Below are positions 16,505-26,818 of a stretch of DNA of 64,000 bases, in pieces. The first letter of the stretch is position 1. Every line of letters begins with the position of its first letter. Origin of the DNA: Burkholderia sp. SRS-46 (GTDB taxonomy: Bacteria > Pseudomonadota > Gammaproteobacteria > Burkholderiales > Burkholderiaceae); contig NZ_PTXL01000001.1 in NCBI RefSeq assembly GCF_004343775.1, positions 62,001 through 126,000 of the forward strand. The letters are read 5' to 3'. The position numbers and the translations under genes are program-made. Below the pieces are notes generated by a model that saw only the letters and a list, made by a program, of their open reading frames with translations, ran no database searches and was not told the origin of the DNA.

Positions 16505-17856
16505 GCGCCGCGCCGGCCGCGGTACGGACGCTCGAAGTCGAGTGCGTGATCGACGACACGCACCGCCCGGCGTTTCACTGGATGCTGCTCGCGCTGTGCG
16601 GGCTGTGCCTCGTGATCGACGGCTTCGATGCACAGGCGATGGGCTATGTCGCGCCGAGCGTGATCGCCGAGTGGGGCGTGCCGAAACAGGCGCTCGGCCC
16701 GGTGTTCAGCGCGAGTCTGTTCGGGATGCTGCTCGGCGCGCTCGGCCTGTCGGTGCTCGCCGACCGGATCGGGCGGCGGCCGGTGCTGATCGGCGCGACG
16801 CTGTTCTTCGCGCTGACGATGCTCGCGACGCCGTTCGCCAACTCGATCCCGATGCTGATGGCGCTGCGCTTCGTCACGGGGCTGGGCCTCGGCTGCATCA
16901 TGCCGAACGCGATGGCGCTGGTCGGCGAGTTCAGCCCGGCCGCGCATCGCGTGAAGCGGATGATGATCGTGTCGTGCGGCTTCACGCTCGGCGCCGCGCT
17001 CGGCGGCTTCCTCAGCGCCGCGATGATTCCCGCGCTCGGCTGGCGCGCGGTGTTCTTCGTCGGCGGCGCGGTGCCGCTCGTGCTCGCGATCGCGATGGCC
17101 GCGCGGCTGCCGGAATCGCTGCAGTTCCTGGTGTTGAAAGGGCGCGACGCGCAGGCACGCGACTGGCTCGCGCGCTTCGCGCCGCAAGCGGGCATCGACG
17201 CCGGCACGCGCCTCGTCGTGCGAGAGCAGGCGGCGAGCGGCGCGCCGGTCGCGGAACTGTTCCGCGACGGCCGGCTGCCGGTCACGCTGCTGTTGTGGGC
17301 GATCAGCTTCATGAACCTGATCGACCTGTATTTCCTGTCGAACTGGCTGCCGACCGTGATGCGCGACGCAGGCTATGCGCCGGGCACCGCGGTGATCGTC
17401 GGCACCGTGCTGCAGACGGGCGGCGTGATCGGCACGCTGTCGCTCGGCTGGTTCATCGAGCGCTACGGTTTCGTGCGCGTGCTGTTCGCGTGCTTCGCGG
17501 GCGCGGCGGTGTCGGTCGGGCTGATCGGCTCGGTCGCGCACGCGCTGCCGTGGCTGCTCGTCGTCGTGTTCGCGGGCGGCTTCTGCGTGGTCGGCGGGCA
17601 GCCGGCCGTGAACGCGCTCGCGGGGCAGTACTACCCGACGTCGCTGCGCTCGACCGGCATCGGCTGGAGCCTCGGCATCGGCCGGATCGGCTCGGTGCTC
17701 GGGCCGCTCGTCGGCGGGCAGCTGATTGCGCTGAACTGGTCGAACGACGCGCTGTTTCATGCGGCGGCGGTGCCGGTGCTGTGTTCGGCGCTGTTCGTAC
17801 TCGGGCTTGCAAACGTGACGCGGCGGCGCGGTGTCGACACACCGCGCGCCGTCTGA
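16501..17856 (+). CDS. MFS aromatic acid transporter (AAHS family)
   Basis: This is a 451-residue, 12-helix importer of the aromatic acid:H+ symporter family. Hallmarks are the DGFDAQAMGYVAPS segment in helix 1, the loop motif LADRIGRRPVLIG and PESLQFLVLKGRDAQA at the central loop. Its place inside the hydroxylase-hmgA-fahA operon suggests uptake of 3-hydroxyphenylacetate or homogentisate. The ATG overlaps the DUF2783 stop; hmgA follows after 20 bases. Confidence 0.9.
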   Translation: MSAAPAAVRTLEVECVIDDTHRPAFHWMLLALCGLCLVIDGFDAQAMGYVAPSVIAEWGVPKQALGPVFSASLFGMLLGALGLSVLADRIGRRPVLIGATLFFALTMLATPFANSIPMLMALRFVTGLGLGCIMPNAMALVGEFSPAAHRVKRMMIVSCGFTLGAALGGFLSAAMIPALGWRAVFFVGGAVPLVLAIAMAARLPESLQFLVLKGRDAQARDWLARFAPQAGIDAGTRLVVREQAASGAPVAELFRDGRLPVTLLLWAISFMNLIDLYFLSNWLPTVMRDAGYAPGTAVIVGTVLQTGGVIGTLSLGWFIERYGFVRVLFACFAGAAVSVGLIGSVAHALPWLLVVVFAGGFCVVGGQPAVNALAGQYYPTSLRSTGIGWSLGIGRIGSVLGPLVGGQLIALNWSNDALFHAAAVPVLCSALFVLGLANVTRRRGVDTPRAV

Positions 17857-17876
17857 ATTGAGGGAGAACTGAAACG

Positions 17877-19211
17877 ATGACGCTTGACCTGTCGCAACCG
17901 GCGACCGCCGGCTACCTGAGCGGATTCGCGAACGAATTCGCGACCGAGGCGCTGCCGGGCGCGTTGCCGCACGGCCGCAACTCGCCGCAGCGCGCGCCGT
18001 ACGGGCTCTATGCGGAGCAGCTGTCCGGCACCGCGTTCACCGCGCCGCGCAGCCACAACCGCCGCACCTGGATGTACCGGATCCGCCCGGCGGCCGTGCA
18101 CCGGCCGTTCGAGCCGTTCAGCGGCCCGCAGCGGCTCGTGTCGGAGTTCGGCGATTCGCCCGACGTGCCGCCGACGCCGCCGAACCAGCTGCGCTGGAAC
18201 CCGCTGCCGATGCCGGTCGAGCCGATCGATTTCGTCGAAGGCTGGGTGACGATGGCCGGCAACGGCTCGGCCGCCGCGATGAACGGCTGCGCGATCCACC
18301 TGTACGCGGCGAACCGCTCGATGCAGGACCGCTTCTTCTATAGCGCCGACGGCGAGCTGCTGATCGTCCCGCAGCAGGGGCGCCTGCATATCGCGACGGA
18401 ACTCGGCCGGCTCGACGTCGAGCCGTTCGAGATCGCGGTGATCCCGCGCGGCGTGCGCTTCACGGTCGCGCTGCCCGACGGGCAGGCGCGCGGCTACATC
18501 TGCGAGAACTTCGGCGCGCTGCTGCGTTTGCCGGACCTCGGCCCGATCGGCTCGAACGGCCTCGCGAACCCGCGCGACTTCCTGACGCCGCAGGCCGCGT
18601 ACGAGGATCGCGAAGGCGCGTTCGAACTGGTCGCGAAGCTGAACGGGCGCCTGTGGCGCGCGGACATCGGCCATTCGCCGCTCGACGTCGTCGCGTGGCA
18701 CGGCAACTACGTGCCGTACAAATACGACCTGCGCCTGTTCAACACGATCGGCTCGATCAGCTACGACCATCCGGATCCGTCGATTTTCCTGGTGCTGCAT
18801 TCGACCAGCGATACGCCGGGCGTCGATGCGATCGACTTCGTGATCTTCCCGCCGCGCTGGCTCGCGGCCGAGGATACCTTCCGCCCGCCCTGGTTCCACC
18901 GCAACGTCGCGAGCGAATTCATGGGCCTCGTGCACGGCGCGTACGACGCGAAGGCCGAAGGCTTCGTGCCGGGCGGCGCGAGCCTGCACAACTGCATGTC
19001 GGGCCACGGGCCGGACGCCGACACGTTCGAGAAGGCGTCGGCGAGCGACACGACGAAGCCGCACAAGGTCGACGACACGATGGCGTTCATGTTCGAGACC
19101 CGCACGCTGATCCGGCCGACGCGCTTCGCGCTCGACACCGCGCAGCTGCAGGCCGACTACTTCGAATGCTGGCAAGGCATCCAGAAACACTTCAATCCGG
19201 AGCAACGATGA
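17877..19211 (+). CDS. hmgA: Homogentisate 1,2-dioxygenase
   Basis: HmgA is a non-haem iron enzyme that opens the homogentisate ring to maleylacetoacetate, the central step of tyrosine and phenylalanine breakdown. The 444-residue product shows [16 protein letters not shown] at the N-terminus, the iron-ligand region [16 protein letters not shown] and the following [12 protein letters not shown]. The gene is preceded by GAGGGAGAA and overlaps fahA by four bases. No maleylacetoacetate isomerase gene (maiA) is present in the window. Confidence 0.97.
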   Translation: MTLDLSQPATAGYLSGFANEFATEALPGALPHGRNSPQRAPYGLYAEQLSGTAFTAPRSHNRRTWMYRIRPAAVHRPFEPFSGPQRLVSEFGDSPDVPPTPPNQLRWNPLPMPVEPIDFVEGWVTMAGNGSAAAMNGCAIHLYAANRSMQDRFFYSADGELLIVPQQGRLHIATELGRLDVEPFEIAVIPRGVRFTVALPDGQARGYICENFGALLRLPDLGPIGSNGLANPRDFLTPQAAYEDREGAFELVAKLNGRLWRADIGHSPLDVVAWHGNYVPYKYDLRLFNTIGSISYDHPDPSIFLVLHSTSDTPGVDAIDFVIFPPRWLAAEDTFRPPWFHRNVASEFMGLVHGAYDAKAEGFVPGGASLHNCMSGHGPDADTFEKASASDTTKPHKVDDTMAFMFETRTLIRPTRFALDTAQLQADYFECWQGIQKHFNPEQR

Positions 19212-20515
19212 GCGACACCCCTGAACTGCGCGCGACGCTCGACCCGGCCCGCAAGAGCTGGGTCGACACGGCGAACGACCCTGCCTGCGACTTCCCGATC
19301 CAGAACCTGCCATTCGGGATCTTCAGCGATCCGAAGCAGGCCGCGCGTCGCGCGGGCGTCGCGCTCGGCGACCAGATCGTCGATCTCGCGGCGCTCGCGC
19401 GCGCGGGCCTCGTGACGCTGCCGGCCGGCGCCGGCGACGTGTTCGCGCAGCCGACGCTGAATGCGTTCATCGCGCTCGGCCGCGACGCATGGCGCGGCGT
19501 GCGCGTGCAATTGAGCGCGCTGTTCGCGCGCGAGAACGCGCGGCTGCGCGACGACGCGGTGCTGCGCGCGCAGGCGCTCGTGGCGCAGCGCGATGCGACG
19601 CTGCACCTGCCGGTCGACATCCCCGGCTATACGGATTTCTATTCGTCGAAGGAGCATGCGACCAACGTCGGCTCGATGTTCCGCGATCCGAAGAACGCGC
19701 TGCTGCCGAACTGGTCGGAGATGCCGATCGGCTACAACGGCCGCGCGTCGTCGGTGGTCGTCAGCGGCACGCCCGTGCGGCGCCCGAACGGGCAACTGAA
19801 GCTGCCCGACCAGGAGCGCCCGGTGTTCGGTGCGTGCCGCAAGCTCGACATCGAGCTGGAAACGGGCTTCATCGTCGGCAAGGGCAACGCGCTCGGCGAG
19901 CCGATCGCGTGCGAGGACGCGGAAGCGCATATCTTCGGGATGGTGCTGCTGAACGACTGGAGCGCGCGCGACATCCAGCAGTGGGAATACGTGCCGCTCG
20001 GCCCGTTCAACGCGAAGACCTTCGCGACGACGATCTCGCCGTGGATCGTCACGCTCGACGCGCTCGAGCCGTTCCGCACCGCGCAGCCCGAGCAGTCGCC
20101 GCAGCCGCTCGCGTATCTGCGGCATGCGGGCAGGCACGGGTTCGACATCGCGCTCGAAGTGACGCTGCGCGCCGAAGGCGCGGCCGACGCGACGACGATC
20201 TGCCGCACCAACTTCAAGCACATGTACTGGACGATGGCGCAGCAGCTCGCGCATCACACGGTCGCGGGCTGCAACACGCGGGTGGGCGACCTGATGGGCT
20301 CGGGCACGATCAGCGGGCCGACGAAGGATTCGTTCGGCAGCCTGCTCGAACTGACGTGGAACGGCAAGGAGCCGGTCGCGCTGGAAGGCGGCGGTAGCCG
20401 CACGTTCATCGAGGACGGCGACGCGCTCACGCTCAAGGGCTGGTGCCAGGGCGACGGCTATCGCGTCGGCTTCGGCGCGTGCGCCGGCACGATCCTGCCG
20501 GCACGGAGCGCGTAA
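19208..20515 (+). CDS. fahA: Fumarylacetoacetase
   Basis: This enzyme cleaves fumarylacetoacetate to fumarate and acetoacetate, ending the homogentisate pathway. The 435-residue product has an N-terminal SH3-like domain and the catalytic domain with [19 protein letters not shown] (Asp metal ligand and catalytic His), ELETGFIVG (two Glu metal ligands) and [24 protein letters not shown] (Asp and Lys). Start overlaps the hmgA stop (ATGA). It is the last gene of the aromatic operon and ends in front of a hairpin. Confidence 0.97.
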   Translation: MSDTPELRATLDPARKSWVDTANDPACDFPIQNLPFGIFSDPKQAARRAGVALGDQIVDLAALARAGLVTLPAGAGDVFAQPTLNAFIALGRDAWRGVRVQLSALFARENARLRDDAVLRAQALVAQRDATLHLPVDIPGYTDFYSSKEHATNVGSMFRDPKNALLPNWSEMPIGYNGRASSVVVSGTPVRRPNGQLKLPDQERPVFGACRKLDIELETGFIVGKGNALGEPIACEDAEAHIFGMVLLNDWSARDIQQWEYVPLGPFNAKTFATTISPWIVTLDALEPFRTAQPEQSPQPLAYLRHAGRHGFDIALEVTLRAEGAADATTICRTNFKHMYWTMAQQLAHHTVAGCNTRVGDLMGSGTISGPTKDSFGSLLELTWNGKEPVALEGGGSRTFIEDGDALTLKGWCQGDGYRVGFGACAGTILPARSA

Positions 20516-20560
20516 CGCGCGTAACACGCGTGACGCAGCGCGTGGTTCGGCAGTACCGGG

Positions 20561-20581
20561 CGGCCCGCATCATGCGGGCCG
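20561..20581. terminator. Hairpin between convergent fahA and MFS genes
   Basis: CGGCCCGCA-TCA-TGCGGGCCG is a perfect 9-bp stem with a 3-base loop. The T-tract is poor (TCGTCATGTT), so termination efficiency is uncertain, but its place between convergent genes fits. Confidence 0.6.
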
Positions 20582-20602
20582 TCGTCATGTTGGCGGCGCG
20601 TG

Positions 20603-21763
20603 TCAGATCGCGCGTTGCAACGCGGCGCGACGTTCCCACAGCGCGGCCGCGACGAACGCCGCGACGCAGACGACCAGCACGCCGACCAGCGCGTTGCTGC
20701 CCAGTTGTTCCATCAATGCGCCCGCAACGAGCGGGCCGCCGAAGCTCGCGGCGCTCCACGACGCCGACACGAGCGAACTCGCGGTGACGAGCGCCGCGCC
20801 GCGGAAGCGTTCGCCGCACGCGACGAGCGACAGCGTATAGATGCTGCCGGCCGCCGCGCCGAGCACGAACAGCAGCGGCCAGCACAGCCACGGATTCGTG
20901 ATCACGAACGGCAGCAGCGGCAGGCCGGCCAGCACGATCCAGCCGGCGCCGAGGTGTACGCGTTCGCGGCCGAGCTTGTCCGCGAGCCAGCCGATCGGGA
21001 ACTGCATCGCGGTATCGCCGAACAGCATGATCGACGCGAGCAGCACGGCGGTGGCGCTCGCGACGCCGCGATCCATCGCGTAGAGCGGCAGCAGCGACAG
21101 CGCGAGCGTGTCGAACAGCGCGAAGAAGCCGGTGCCGATGATCAGCGCGGGCATGCGCGGCAGGACGTCGAGCCAGCGATCGTGCGCCTCGTGATGCGCG
21201 TCGTCGCCGGCGAGCGGCGCGCGCCGGATCGTCGCGAGCGTCGGCAGCGCGAGCAGGAACAGTGCGCCGCACAGCGCGAAGCGAATGCTCGTCGCCCCGG
21301 CGATCTGGCTGACGAGCACCGGGCCCGCCATCTGGAACAGCGTGAAATTGGTTGCGTAGATCGCGACGACGCGGCCGCGTGTCGAATCGTCGGCGAGCTG
21401 GTTGACCCAGGCCTCGCCGATCGTGAACAGCAGCATCAGCGCGGCGCCGCACAGCACGCGCAGCACGCCCCACAGGATCAGATCCGACGTGAACTGCATC
21501 AGCGCGGTGGCCGCCGCGAGCAGCACGACCGACACGACGATCGCGCGGCGCGAGCCGATGTGCCGCGCGAGCGCGGTGACGAACGGGACGATCGCGAGGC
21601 CGCCGAGGGCCTGCGCGGCCGTCATCATGCCGACGACGTTGGTGCCGTGGCCGGCTTCGGTCAGCGCGAGTGCGGTGAGGGGGAGGGTGGCGCCGGTGCC
21701 CAGGCCGACAACCGCGACGCTCAGGATCAGCGCCAGGAAATCCCGATTAAGAATAGCTTTCAT
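20603..21763 (-). CDS. MFS transporter (YcaD-like)
   Basis: The 386-residue protein has 12 hydrophobic segments, with a C-terminal half very similar in layout to the N-terminal one. MFS loop motifs appear at ARHIGSRRAIVV and ADKLGRERVHLG. FTIGEAWVNQLADDSTRGRVVAIYA in the fourth-fifth helix loop is characteristic of YcaD-type transporters. Substrate unknown. The start MKAILNRDF at 21763 begins the first helix. Confidence 0.82.
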   Translation of the reverse strand: MKAILNRDFLALILSVAVVGLGTGATLPLTALALTEAGHGTNVVGMMTAAQALGGLAIVPFVTALARHIGSRRAIVVSVVLLAAATALMQFTSDLILWGVLRVLCGAALMLLFTIGEAWVNQLADDSTRGRVVAIYATNFTLFQMAGPVLVSQIAGATSIRFALCGALFLLALPTLATIRRAPLAGDDAHHEAHDRWLDVLPRMPALIIGTGFFALFDTLALSLLPLYAMDRGVASATAVLLASIMLFGDTAMQFPIGWLADKLGRERVHLGAGWIVLAGLPLLPFVITNPWLCWPLLFVLGAAAGSIYTLSLVACGERFRGAALVTASSLVSASWSAASFGGPLVAGALMEQLGSNALVGVLVVCVAAFVAAALWERRAALQRAI

Positions 21764-21886
21764 CGGCCGAGATGCTACACCGGCGGCCCGCAACGGTCCA
21801 TGAAGGCCGTCAGGCGCGCGGGGCCGATTGCACGCGCCGACGGGGCGCGCCGCGCGGCCGGGTGACCGCACGGCACGCGGCGGGTA

Positions 21887-23056
21887 TTACACGTATTCGG
21901 TCGGCGCGGCGACCGGCCGGCGCTCGAGCGAGGCCGACCACAGCGTGAGCGCGAGCGCGGCGACCGCCATCGCGACGCCGACCCACGGCAGCTTCACGAG
22001 CGGCACGCTGGCGCCGATCGCCATCCCGCCGAGCCACGCGCCCGTCGCGTTGCCGAGATTGAACGCGCCCTGGTTGAGCGTGGACGCGAGGTTCGGCGCG
22101 TCGCTCGCGCGGTCGACGATCAGGATCTGCAGCGGCGGCACGACCGCGAACGCGAGCACGCCCCACACGAAGATCGTCGCGAGCGCGGCGAACGGCACGT
22201 GCATCGTGCCGGCGAACAGCGCGAGCACGACGCCGATCAGCGCGAGCGACGCGATCAGCGACGGCATCCGGCGCCAGTCGGCGAGCTTGCCGCCGAGCGT
22301 GCCGCCGACCGTCAGGCCGAGGCCGAACAGCAGCAGCACGTAGGTGACCTGATGCGGCGAGAAGCCGGTGACGTCCTCGAGAATCGGCGTGATGTAGGTG
22401 AACACGCTGAACAGGCTCGCGGACGCGAGCACGCTGATGCCGAGCACCATCAGCACCTGCGGGTGCTTCAGCACGCTGAACTCGCGGGTGATGCTCGTCT
22501 CCGGCATCGCGAGGTTCTTCGGCAGGCAGACCGCGAGCGCGGCGGCCGCGGCGATGCCAATGCCCGTCACGGCCCAGAACGTCGCGCGCCAGCCGTACGC
22601 CTGGCCGAGCGCGGTGCCGAGCGGCACGCCGAGCACGTTCGCGAGCGTGAGGCCGGTGAACATCAGCGCGATCGCCTGCGCGCGGCGGTTCGGCGCGACG
22701 AGGTTGCTCGCGACCACCGAGCCGATGCCGAAGAACGCGCCGTGGCAGAACGCGGTGACGACCCGCGCGGCCATCAGCACCGCATAGCCGGGCGCGATCG
22801 CGCAGAACAGGTTGCCCGCGATGAACAGGCCGATCAGGCCCATCAGCGCGCGCTTGCGCGGCATTTTGGCGGTGACGACCGCGAGGATCGGCGCGCCGAT
22901 CGTCACGCCGAGCGCATAGCCGGACACGAGCATCCCGGCGGCCGGAATCGACACGCCGAGGTCGCGCGCGACGTTGGGCAGCAGCCCCATGATCACGAAT
23001 TCGGTGGTACCGATTCCAAATGCGGCGACGGCAAGGGCGAACAGAGGTAAAGGCAT
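21887..23056 (-). CDS. MFS efflux transporter of the AraJ/YdhP type (DHA1 family)
   Basis: The 389-residue protein starts with MPLPLFALAVAAFGIGTTEFVIMGLLPNVA, the classic N-terminal signature of AraJ/YdhP-type sugar or drug efflux proteins. It also has CHGAFFGIGSVVASNLV in helix 4-5 and FNLGNATGAWLGG near the end. A longer frame from 23098 exists, but homology begins at 23056. Substrate unknown; it is transcribed in the same direction as the preceding MFS gene, separated by about 120 bp. Confidence 0.86.
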   Translation of the reverse strand: MPLPLFALAVAAFGIGTTEFVIMGLLPNVARDLGVSIPAAGMLVSGYALGVTIGAPILAVVTAKMPRKRALMGLIGLFIAGNLFCAIAPGYAVLMAARVVTAFCHGAFFGIGSVVASNLVAPNRRAQAIALMFTGLTLANVLGVPLGTALGQAYGWRATFWAVTGIGIAAAAALAVCLPKNLAMPETSITREFSVLKHPQVLMVLGISVLASASLFSVFTYITPILEDVTGFSPHQVTYVLLLFGLGLTVGGTLGGKLADWRRMPSLIASLALIGVVLALFAGTMHVPFAALATIFVWGVLAFAVVPPLQILIVDRASDAPNLASTLNQGAFNLGNATGAWLGGMAIGASVPLVKLPWVGVAMAVAALALTLWSASLERRPVAAPTEYV

Positions 23057-23227
23057 CGCGGTGGGCCCGGGAAAAGCCGCCGGGCGCGGGATGCGCAAGG
23101 CAGGCGGAGGAGGAACGTCAGCCGCGATTCTACTTCAGTGAAAACCCCTATGTTTGGGGCCGGAACGGATGTTGCCGGCAAGCGACGGCGAGGCGGGCAA
23201 GCGGGCGGGGCAAGGCCCGCCGGAATC

Positions 23228-23923
23228 TCACGATTTGGGAAACCCGTCGGAATCACCTGATTCGACAGATTCAGCGGAATCGGCCGCCGCGCCGTTCCAG
23301 CCGTTTTCGAACAGGCATGCCTCGATCGGCATCCGCGCGGCCCAGCGCTCTTCCTCGAGCATCGGCTTCGCGTAGAACGCGTCGACGTGGCCAAGGCACA
23401 GCACCGCGATCGGCTTCGCGCCGTCGGGCATGCCGAGCAGCGTGCGCAGCGCGTCGACGTCGAACAGCGACACCCAGCCCATCCCGAGCCCTTCGGCGCG
23501 GGCCGCGAGCCACATGTTCTGGATCGCGCACGCGGCGGACGCGAGATCCATCTCCGGCAGCGTGCGGCGGCCGAACACGTGGCGCTCCCGGCCGTCGGCC
23601 AGCGCGACGACCAGCAGCTCGCCGCATTCGCGCACGCCTTCGACCTTCAGGCGCATGAACGCGTCCTGCCGCTCGCCGAGCGCATCGGCGGTCGCGCGTC
23701 GCTCGGCCTCGACGAGCGCATGGATGCGTGTGCGCAGCGCGGGATCGGTGATGCGGATGAAGCGCCACGGCTGCATGAAGCCGACGCTCGGCGCATGGTG
23801 CGCGGCGCGCAGCAGCCGCGCGAGCACGGCCGGATCGACGGGTGCCGGCGTGAAATGGCGCATGTCGCGCCGCTCGAAGATGGCGCGGTAGACGGCGGCG
23901 ATGGCGGAATCGTCGAAACGCAT
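23228..23923 (-). CDS. bluB: BluB, 5,6-dimethylbenzimidazole synthase
   Basis: BluB is a nitroreductase-fold flavin-destructase that cannibalises FMN to make the lower ligand of vitamin B12. Family signatures include FERRDMRHFTPAPVDP (about residue 16), APSVGFMQPWRFIRI and LPEMDLASAACAIQNMWLAARAEGLGMGWVSLFD. The 231-residue length is usual. The C-terminus ends in an Asp/Ser/Glu-rich tail (ADSAESVESGDSD). A TTG at 23932 in frame would add three residues. No other cobalamin gene or B12 riboswitch is visible nearby. Confidence 0.88.
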   Translation of the reverse strand: MRFDDSAIAAVYRAIFERRDMRHFTPAPVDPAVLARLLRAAHHAPSVGFMQPWRFIRITDPALRTRIHALVEAERRATADALGERQDAFMRLKVEGVRECGELLVVALADGRERHVFGRRTLPEMDLASAACAIQNMWLAARAEGLGMGWVSLFDVDALRTLLGMPDGAKPIAVLCLGHVDAFYAKPMLEEERWAARMPIEACLFENGWNGAAADSAESVESGDSDGFPKS

Positions 23924-24054
23924 GGGCGGCAAGGGCGGGAATGACGTCGGCGCAACGATAGCAGACCGCGCGCGGGCGACGTTACTTCATTCGAAATGAA
24001 AGCGTCGATTGGTGACGTTTTCGTAATAAAGCGGCGGACACGAACGGGGCGCGC

Positions 24055-25053
24055 TCAGCGATTCGACGTCACGACGTTCTGCGGCGTGCCCGCATGCCAC
24101 GCCTCGACGTTGACGAGCGTCGTATGCGCGATTTCCGCGAGCGCCTCGCGCGTGAAGAACGCCTGGTGCGACGTGACGATCACGTTCGGAAACGTCAGGA
24201 GCCGCGCGAGCACGTCGTCCTGCAGCGGCTGGTCCGAATGGTCCTCGAAGAACAGCCCGTTTTCCTCCTCGTACACGTCGAGCCCGAGATGGCCGAGCTG
24301 GCCGCTCTTGAGCGCGTCGATCAGCGCCGGCGCATCGACGAGCGCGCCGCGCCCGGTGTTGATCAGCATCGCGCCGTGCTTCATCTGCGCGAGCGTGCGC
24401 GCGTTGATCAGGTGATGCGTCGACGGCAGCAGCGGGCAGTGCAGGCTGACGATGTCGGCGTGGCGCAGCAGTTCGTCGAGCCCGACGTAGCGGGCGCCGA
24501 ACGCGATCAGCTCGTCGTTGTACGGCGGCACCGAGTGCGCGAGCACGTGCATCCCGAAGCCCATCATGATCTTCGCGAACACGCTGCCGATGATGCCGGT
24601 GCCGATCACGCCGACGGTCTTGCCGTGCAGGTCGAAGCCGAGCAGGCCGTTCAGCGAGAAGTCGCCTTCGCGGGTGCGCGCGACGGCGCGCGGCAGCCGG
24701 CGGTTGAGCGCGAGGATCAGCGCGACCGCGTGCTCGGCAACCGCGTGCGGCGAATACGCGGGCACGCGCACCACCGTGATGCCGAGCCGCTCGGCGGCCG
24801 CGAGGTCGACGTGATTGAAGCCCGCCGAGCGCAGCGCGACGAGCCGCGTGCCGCCGTCCGCGAGGCGCTCGAGCACCGCCGCGTCGACGGTGTCGTTGAC
24901 GAACGGACACACGACCTCGTAGCCGTGCGCGAGGATCGCGGTTTCCGCGTCGAGATGCGACGGCTGGAAATGCAGCCGGTAGCCGAACTGCCGGTTCGCC
25001 GCGGTGAACGAATCGTCGTCGTACTGCCGGCTGCTGAACAGGATCACGCGCAC
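24055..25053 (-). CDS. ldhA: D-lactate dehydrogenase (D-2-hydroxyacid dehydrogenase family)
   Basis: The 332-residue enzyme reduces pyruvate to D-lactate with NADH. It has the NAD motif TVGVIGTGIIGSVFAKI (about 146-162), catalytic Arg in INTGRGALVDAPAL, Glu in LDVYEEENGLFF and His in VIVTSHQAFFTREAL. These match the fermentative LdhA group. It starts at GTG (25053) behind a good GGAGG site. A LysR gene lies 36 bases upstream in the same direction and probably shares transcript and control. Confidence 0.9.
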   Translation of the reverse strand: MRVILFSSRQYDDDSFTAANRQFGYRLHFQPSHLDAETAILAHGYEVVCPFVNDTVDAAVLERLADGGTRLVALRSAGFNHVDLAAAERLGITVVRVPAYSPHAVAEHAVALILALNRRLPRAVARTREGDFSLNGLLGFDLHGKTVGVIGTGIIGSVFAKIMMGFGMHVLAHSVPPYNDELIAFGARYVGLDELLRHADIVSLHCPLLPSTHHLINARTLAQMKHGAMLINTGRGALVDAPALIDALKSGQLGHLGLDVYEEENGLFFEDHSDQPLQDDVLARLLTFPNVIVTSHQAFFTREALAEIAHTTLVNVEAWHAGTPQNVVTSNR

Positions 25054-25089
25054 GCTGCACCTCCAGAGGCTGAAGCGTGCAGTTTACTG

Positions 25090-26073
25090 TTACTGCAGGC
25101 CCGTGACGATATCGGGCCGGTCGGGCGTGCGCGTGTCGCGCAGGAACGCATAGCTCGCGTGGGAGCGGGCCGCCTGCGTGCTGAAGTGCTCGAGCGCGTG
25201 CTCGACGAAGCCGCGGGTACGCGCGGGCACGAACTGGCGGTTCGGGTAGACGAGCGACAGCTGCGCATCCGGGTCGTCGATCCGGTAGCCGGGCAGCAGC
25301 CGCACGAGCGCACCGCTGTCGAGCGCGTCGGCGACGACGCTTTCCGGCAGCACCGCGATGCCCGAGCCCGCGACGGCGGCCGCCTGCACGAGCGACAGCT
25401 GGTTGACCGTGTACGCGGGGCGCACGGTCACCGGATGGATGGCGTCGTCCGGGCCGACCAGCCGCCACGCGCACGCGTGCTGGTGCGGCGCGAGCGCGAC
25501 CCAGTCGTGGCGCGGCAGATCGTCGGGCACGAGCGGTTCGCCGCGGCGCTGCAGGTACGCGGGCGCCGCGCACGCGACGAGCGTGTTCGGCGTGAGCGCG
25601 TGACCGATCAGCGCGGGATTGCCGTCGAGCCGGTTGCCGGTGACGATGCCGACGTCGTAGCCCGCGTCGAGCACGTCGAGCGGGCCTTCGGCGACGGTGA
25701 GCTGCACGCGCACCTGCGGATAGCGGCGCTGGAAGCCGCTCACGAGCGGCGTCAGCGCGAGCGGCGACAGCATGCCGGACGCGACGATGCGCAGCGTGCC
25801 GATCGGCTCGCGCACCGCATGCGCGACCGACGCCTCCAGGTGGTCGAACTCCTCGAGCAGCGCCCGGCACCCGTCGAGATAGCGCACGCCCGCCTCGGTA
25901 AGCGACAGGTTGCGCGTGGTGCGGTGAATCAGGCGCGTGTTCAGATGGCCTTCGAGCATGGCGATCGAGCGCGTGACGAGCGCGTTCGACACGCCGAGTT
26001 GATGTGCTGCGCGCCTGAAGCTTTGCTGCTCGGCGACGCAGACGAATACACGCATGGTCTGAATCTGGTTCAT
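25090..26073 (-). CDS. LysR-family transcriptional regulator next to ldhA
   Basis: The 327-residue protein has an N-terminal LysR helix-turn-helix (MRVFVCVAEQQSFRRAAHQLGVSNALVTRSIAMLE) and a periplasmic-binding-like sensor domain. It is co-directional with and just upstream of ldhA. The start MNQIQTMRVF at 26073 is the family-like one; an ATG at 26154 adds an unlikely extension. Effector unknown. Confidence 0.9.
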   Translation of the reverse strand: MNQIQTMRVFVCVAEQQSFRRAAHQLGVSNALVTRSIAMLEGHLNTRLIHRTTRNLSLTEAGVRYLDGCRALLEEFDHLEASVAHAVREPIGTLRIVASGMLSPLALTPLVSGFQRRYPQVRVQLTVAEGPLDVLDAGYDVGIVTGNRLDGNPALIGHALTPNTLVACAAPAYLQRRGEPLVPDDLPRHDWVALAPHQHACAWRLVGPDDAIHPVTVRPAYTVNQLSLVQAAAVAGSGIAVLPESVVADALDSGALVRLLPGYRIDDPDAQLSLVYPNRQFVPARTRGFVEHALEHFSTQAARSHASYAFLRDTRTPDRPDIVTGLQ

Positions 26074-26818
26074 AGCTTGCGTATTTTTCCGGCCCGGTTG
26101 AATGATTATGGTTGTGATTTCTCGTTGCGCAAGTCTAAAAAGCACGTTGCGCAACCCCTATATCGACATCGCGTCGAAACAAAGGGGTTTTCGATAGCGT
26201 TGCCGATTGTTCATGACAGTGGCTATATCCGTCAACCTGAGAAAAGAATCGGGTTGCATAAAATCATGATCGCGCGTATCGCGGTGCAGCGAAAACAACA
26301 ACGGCGGATGCCGGAAAGTGCCCTGACTTTTTTGTTACATGTGGCCGGCATGATTAAAAAATCCCTTTTCCTATCAAGGTCTTGTGCGCGTGACGGGCGG
26401 CGGGTTTCGGTGTTTTGCGCATTGCCGCGACAAAGCGTGCTGCAATAGCGGATTTTTGGGGGAGATCGTCTAAATCGCGTGCAAATCGACGGCCGGGATT
26501 TTTGATGCAGCGCATTTTATCGATTCTCCCGGGCGATCGGCGCAACGGCCGGCGCCGGGGAAACGCGCCGGCAAGCGCGAAAAATCGCGCATATCGGCCG
26601 TGCGCATGGAACCGATTCACGTCGGATTCCAATAACACCCCTAATGAAAGGGTGAATCGCGCGCCGCGGCGCACTGCCGGCGCCGATATTTGGCGGCGTG
26701 CCCGGCGATTCAGCCGCACGATCCTCTTGCGCAATGCAGCGGAACGGGGAATGATCGATGGATTCGCTGCGGTGCGCGGCGAGCGTGCGTGCCTTTCGTC
26801 CTTCACCTTTTTCCAGCC
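26074..26818. other. 745-bp intergenic region between divergent LysR and aminotransferase genes
   Basis: This stretch is clearly AT-richer than its surroundings. It should hold the promoters of the LysR-ldhA pair (leftward) and the aminotransferase (rightward). CACCC at 26636-26640 and GGGTG at 26650-26654 form a short inverted repeat. I see no convincing gene, RNA motif or terminator. Short open frames present have Arg-rich random-like composition. Confidence 0.6.

Noticed and set aside
23924..24054. A possible cobalamin riboswitch upstream of bluB
   Set aside because: The gap is only about 130 bases and I see no B12-box sequence.
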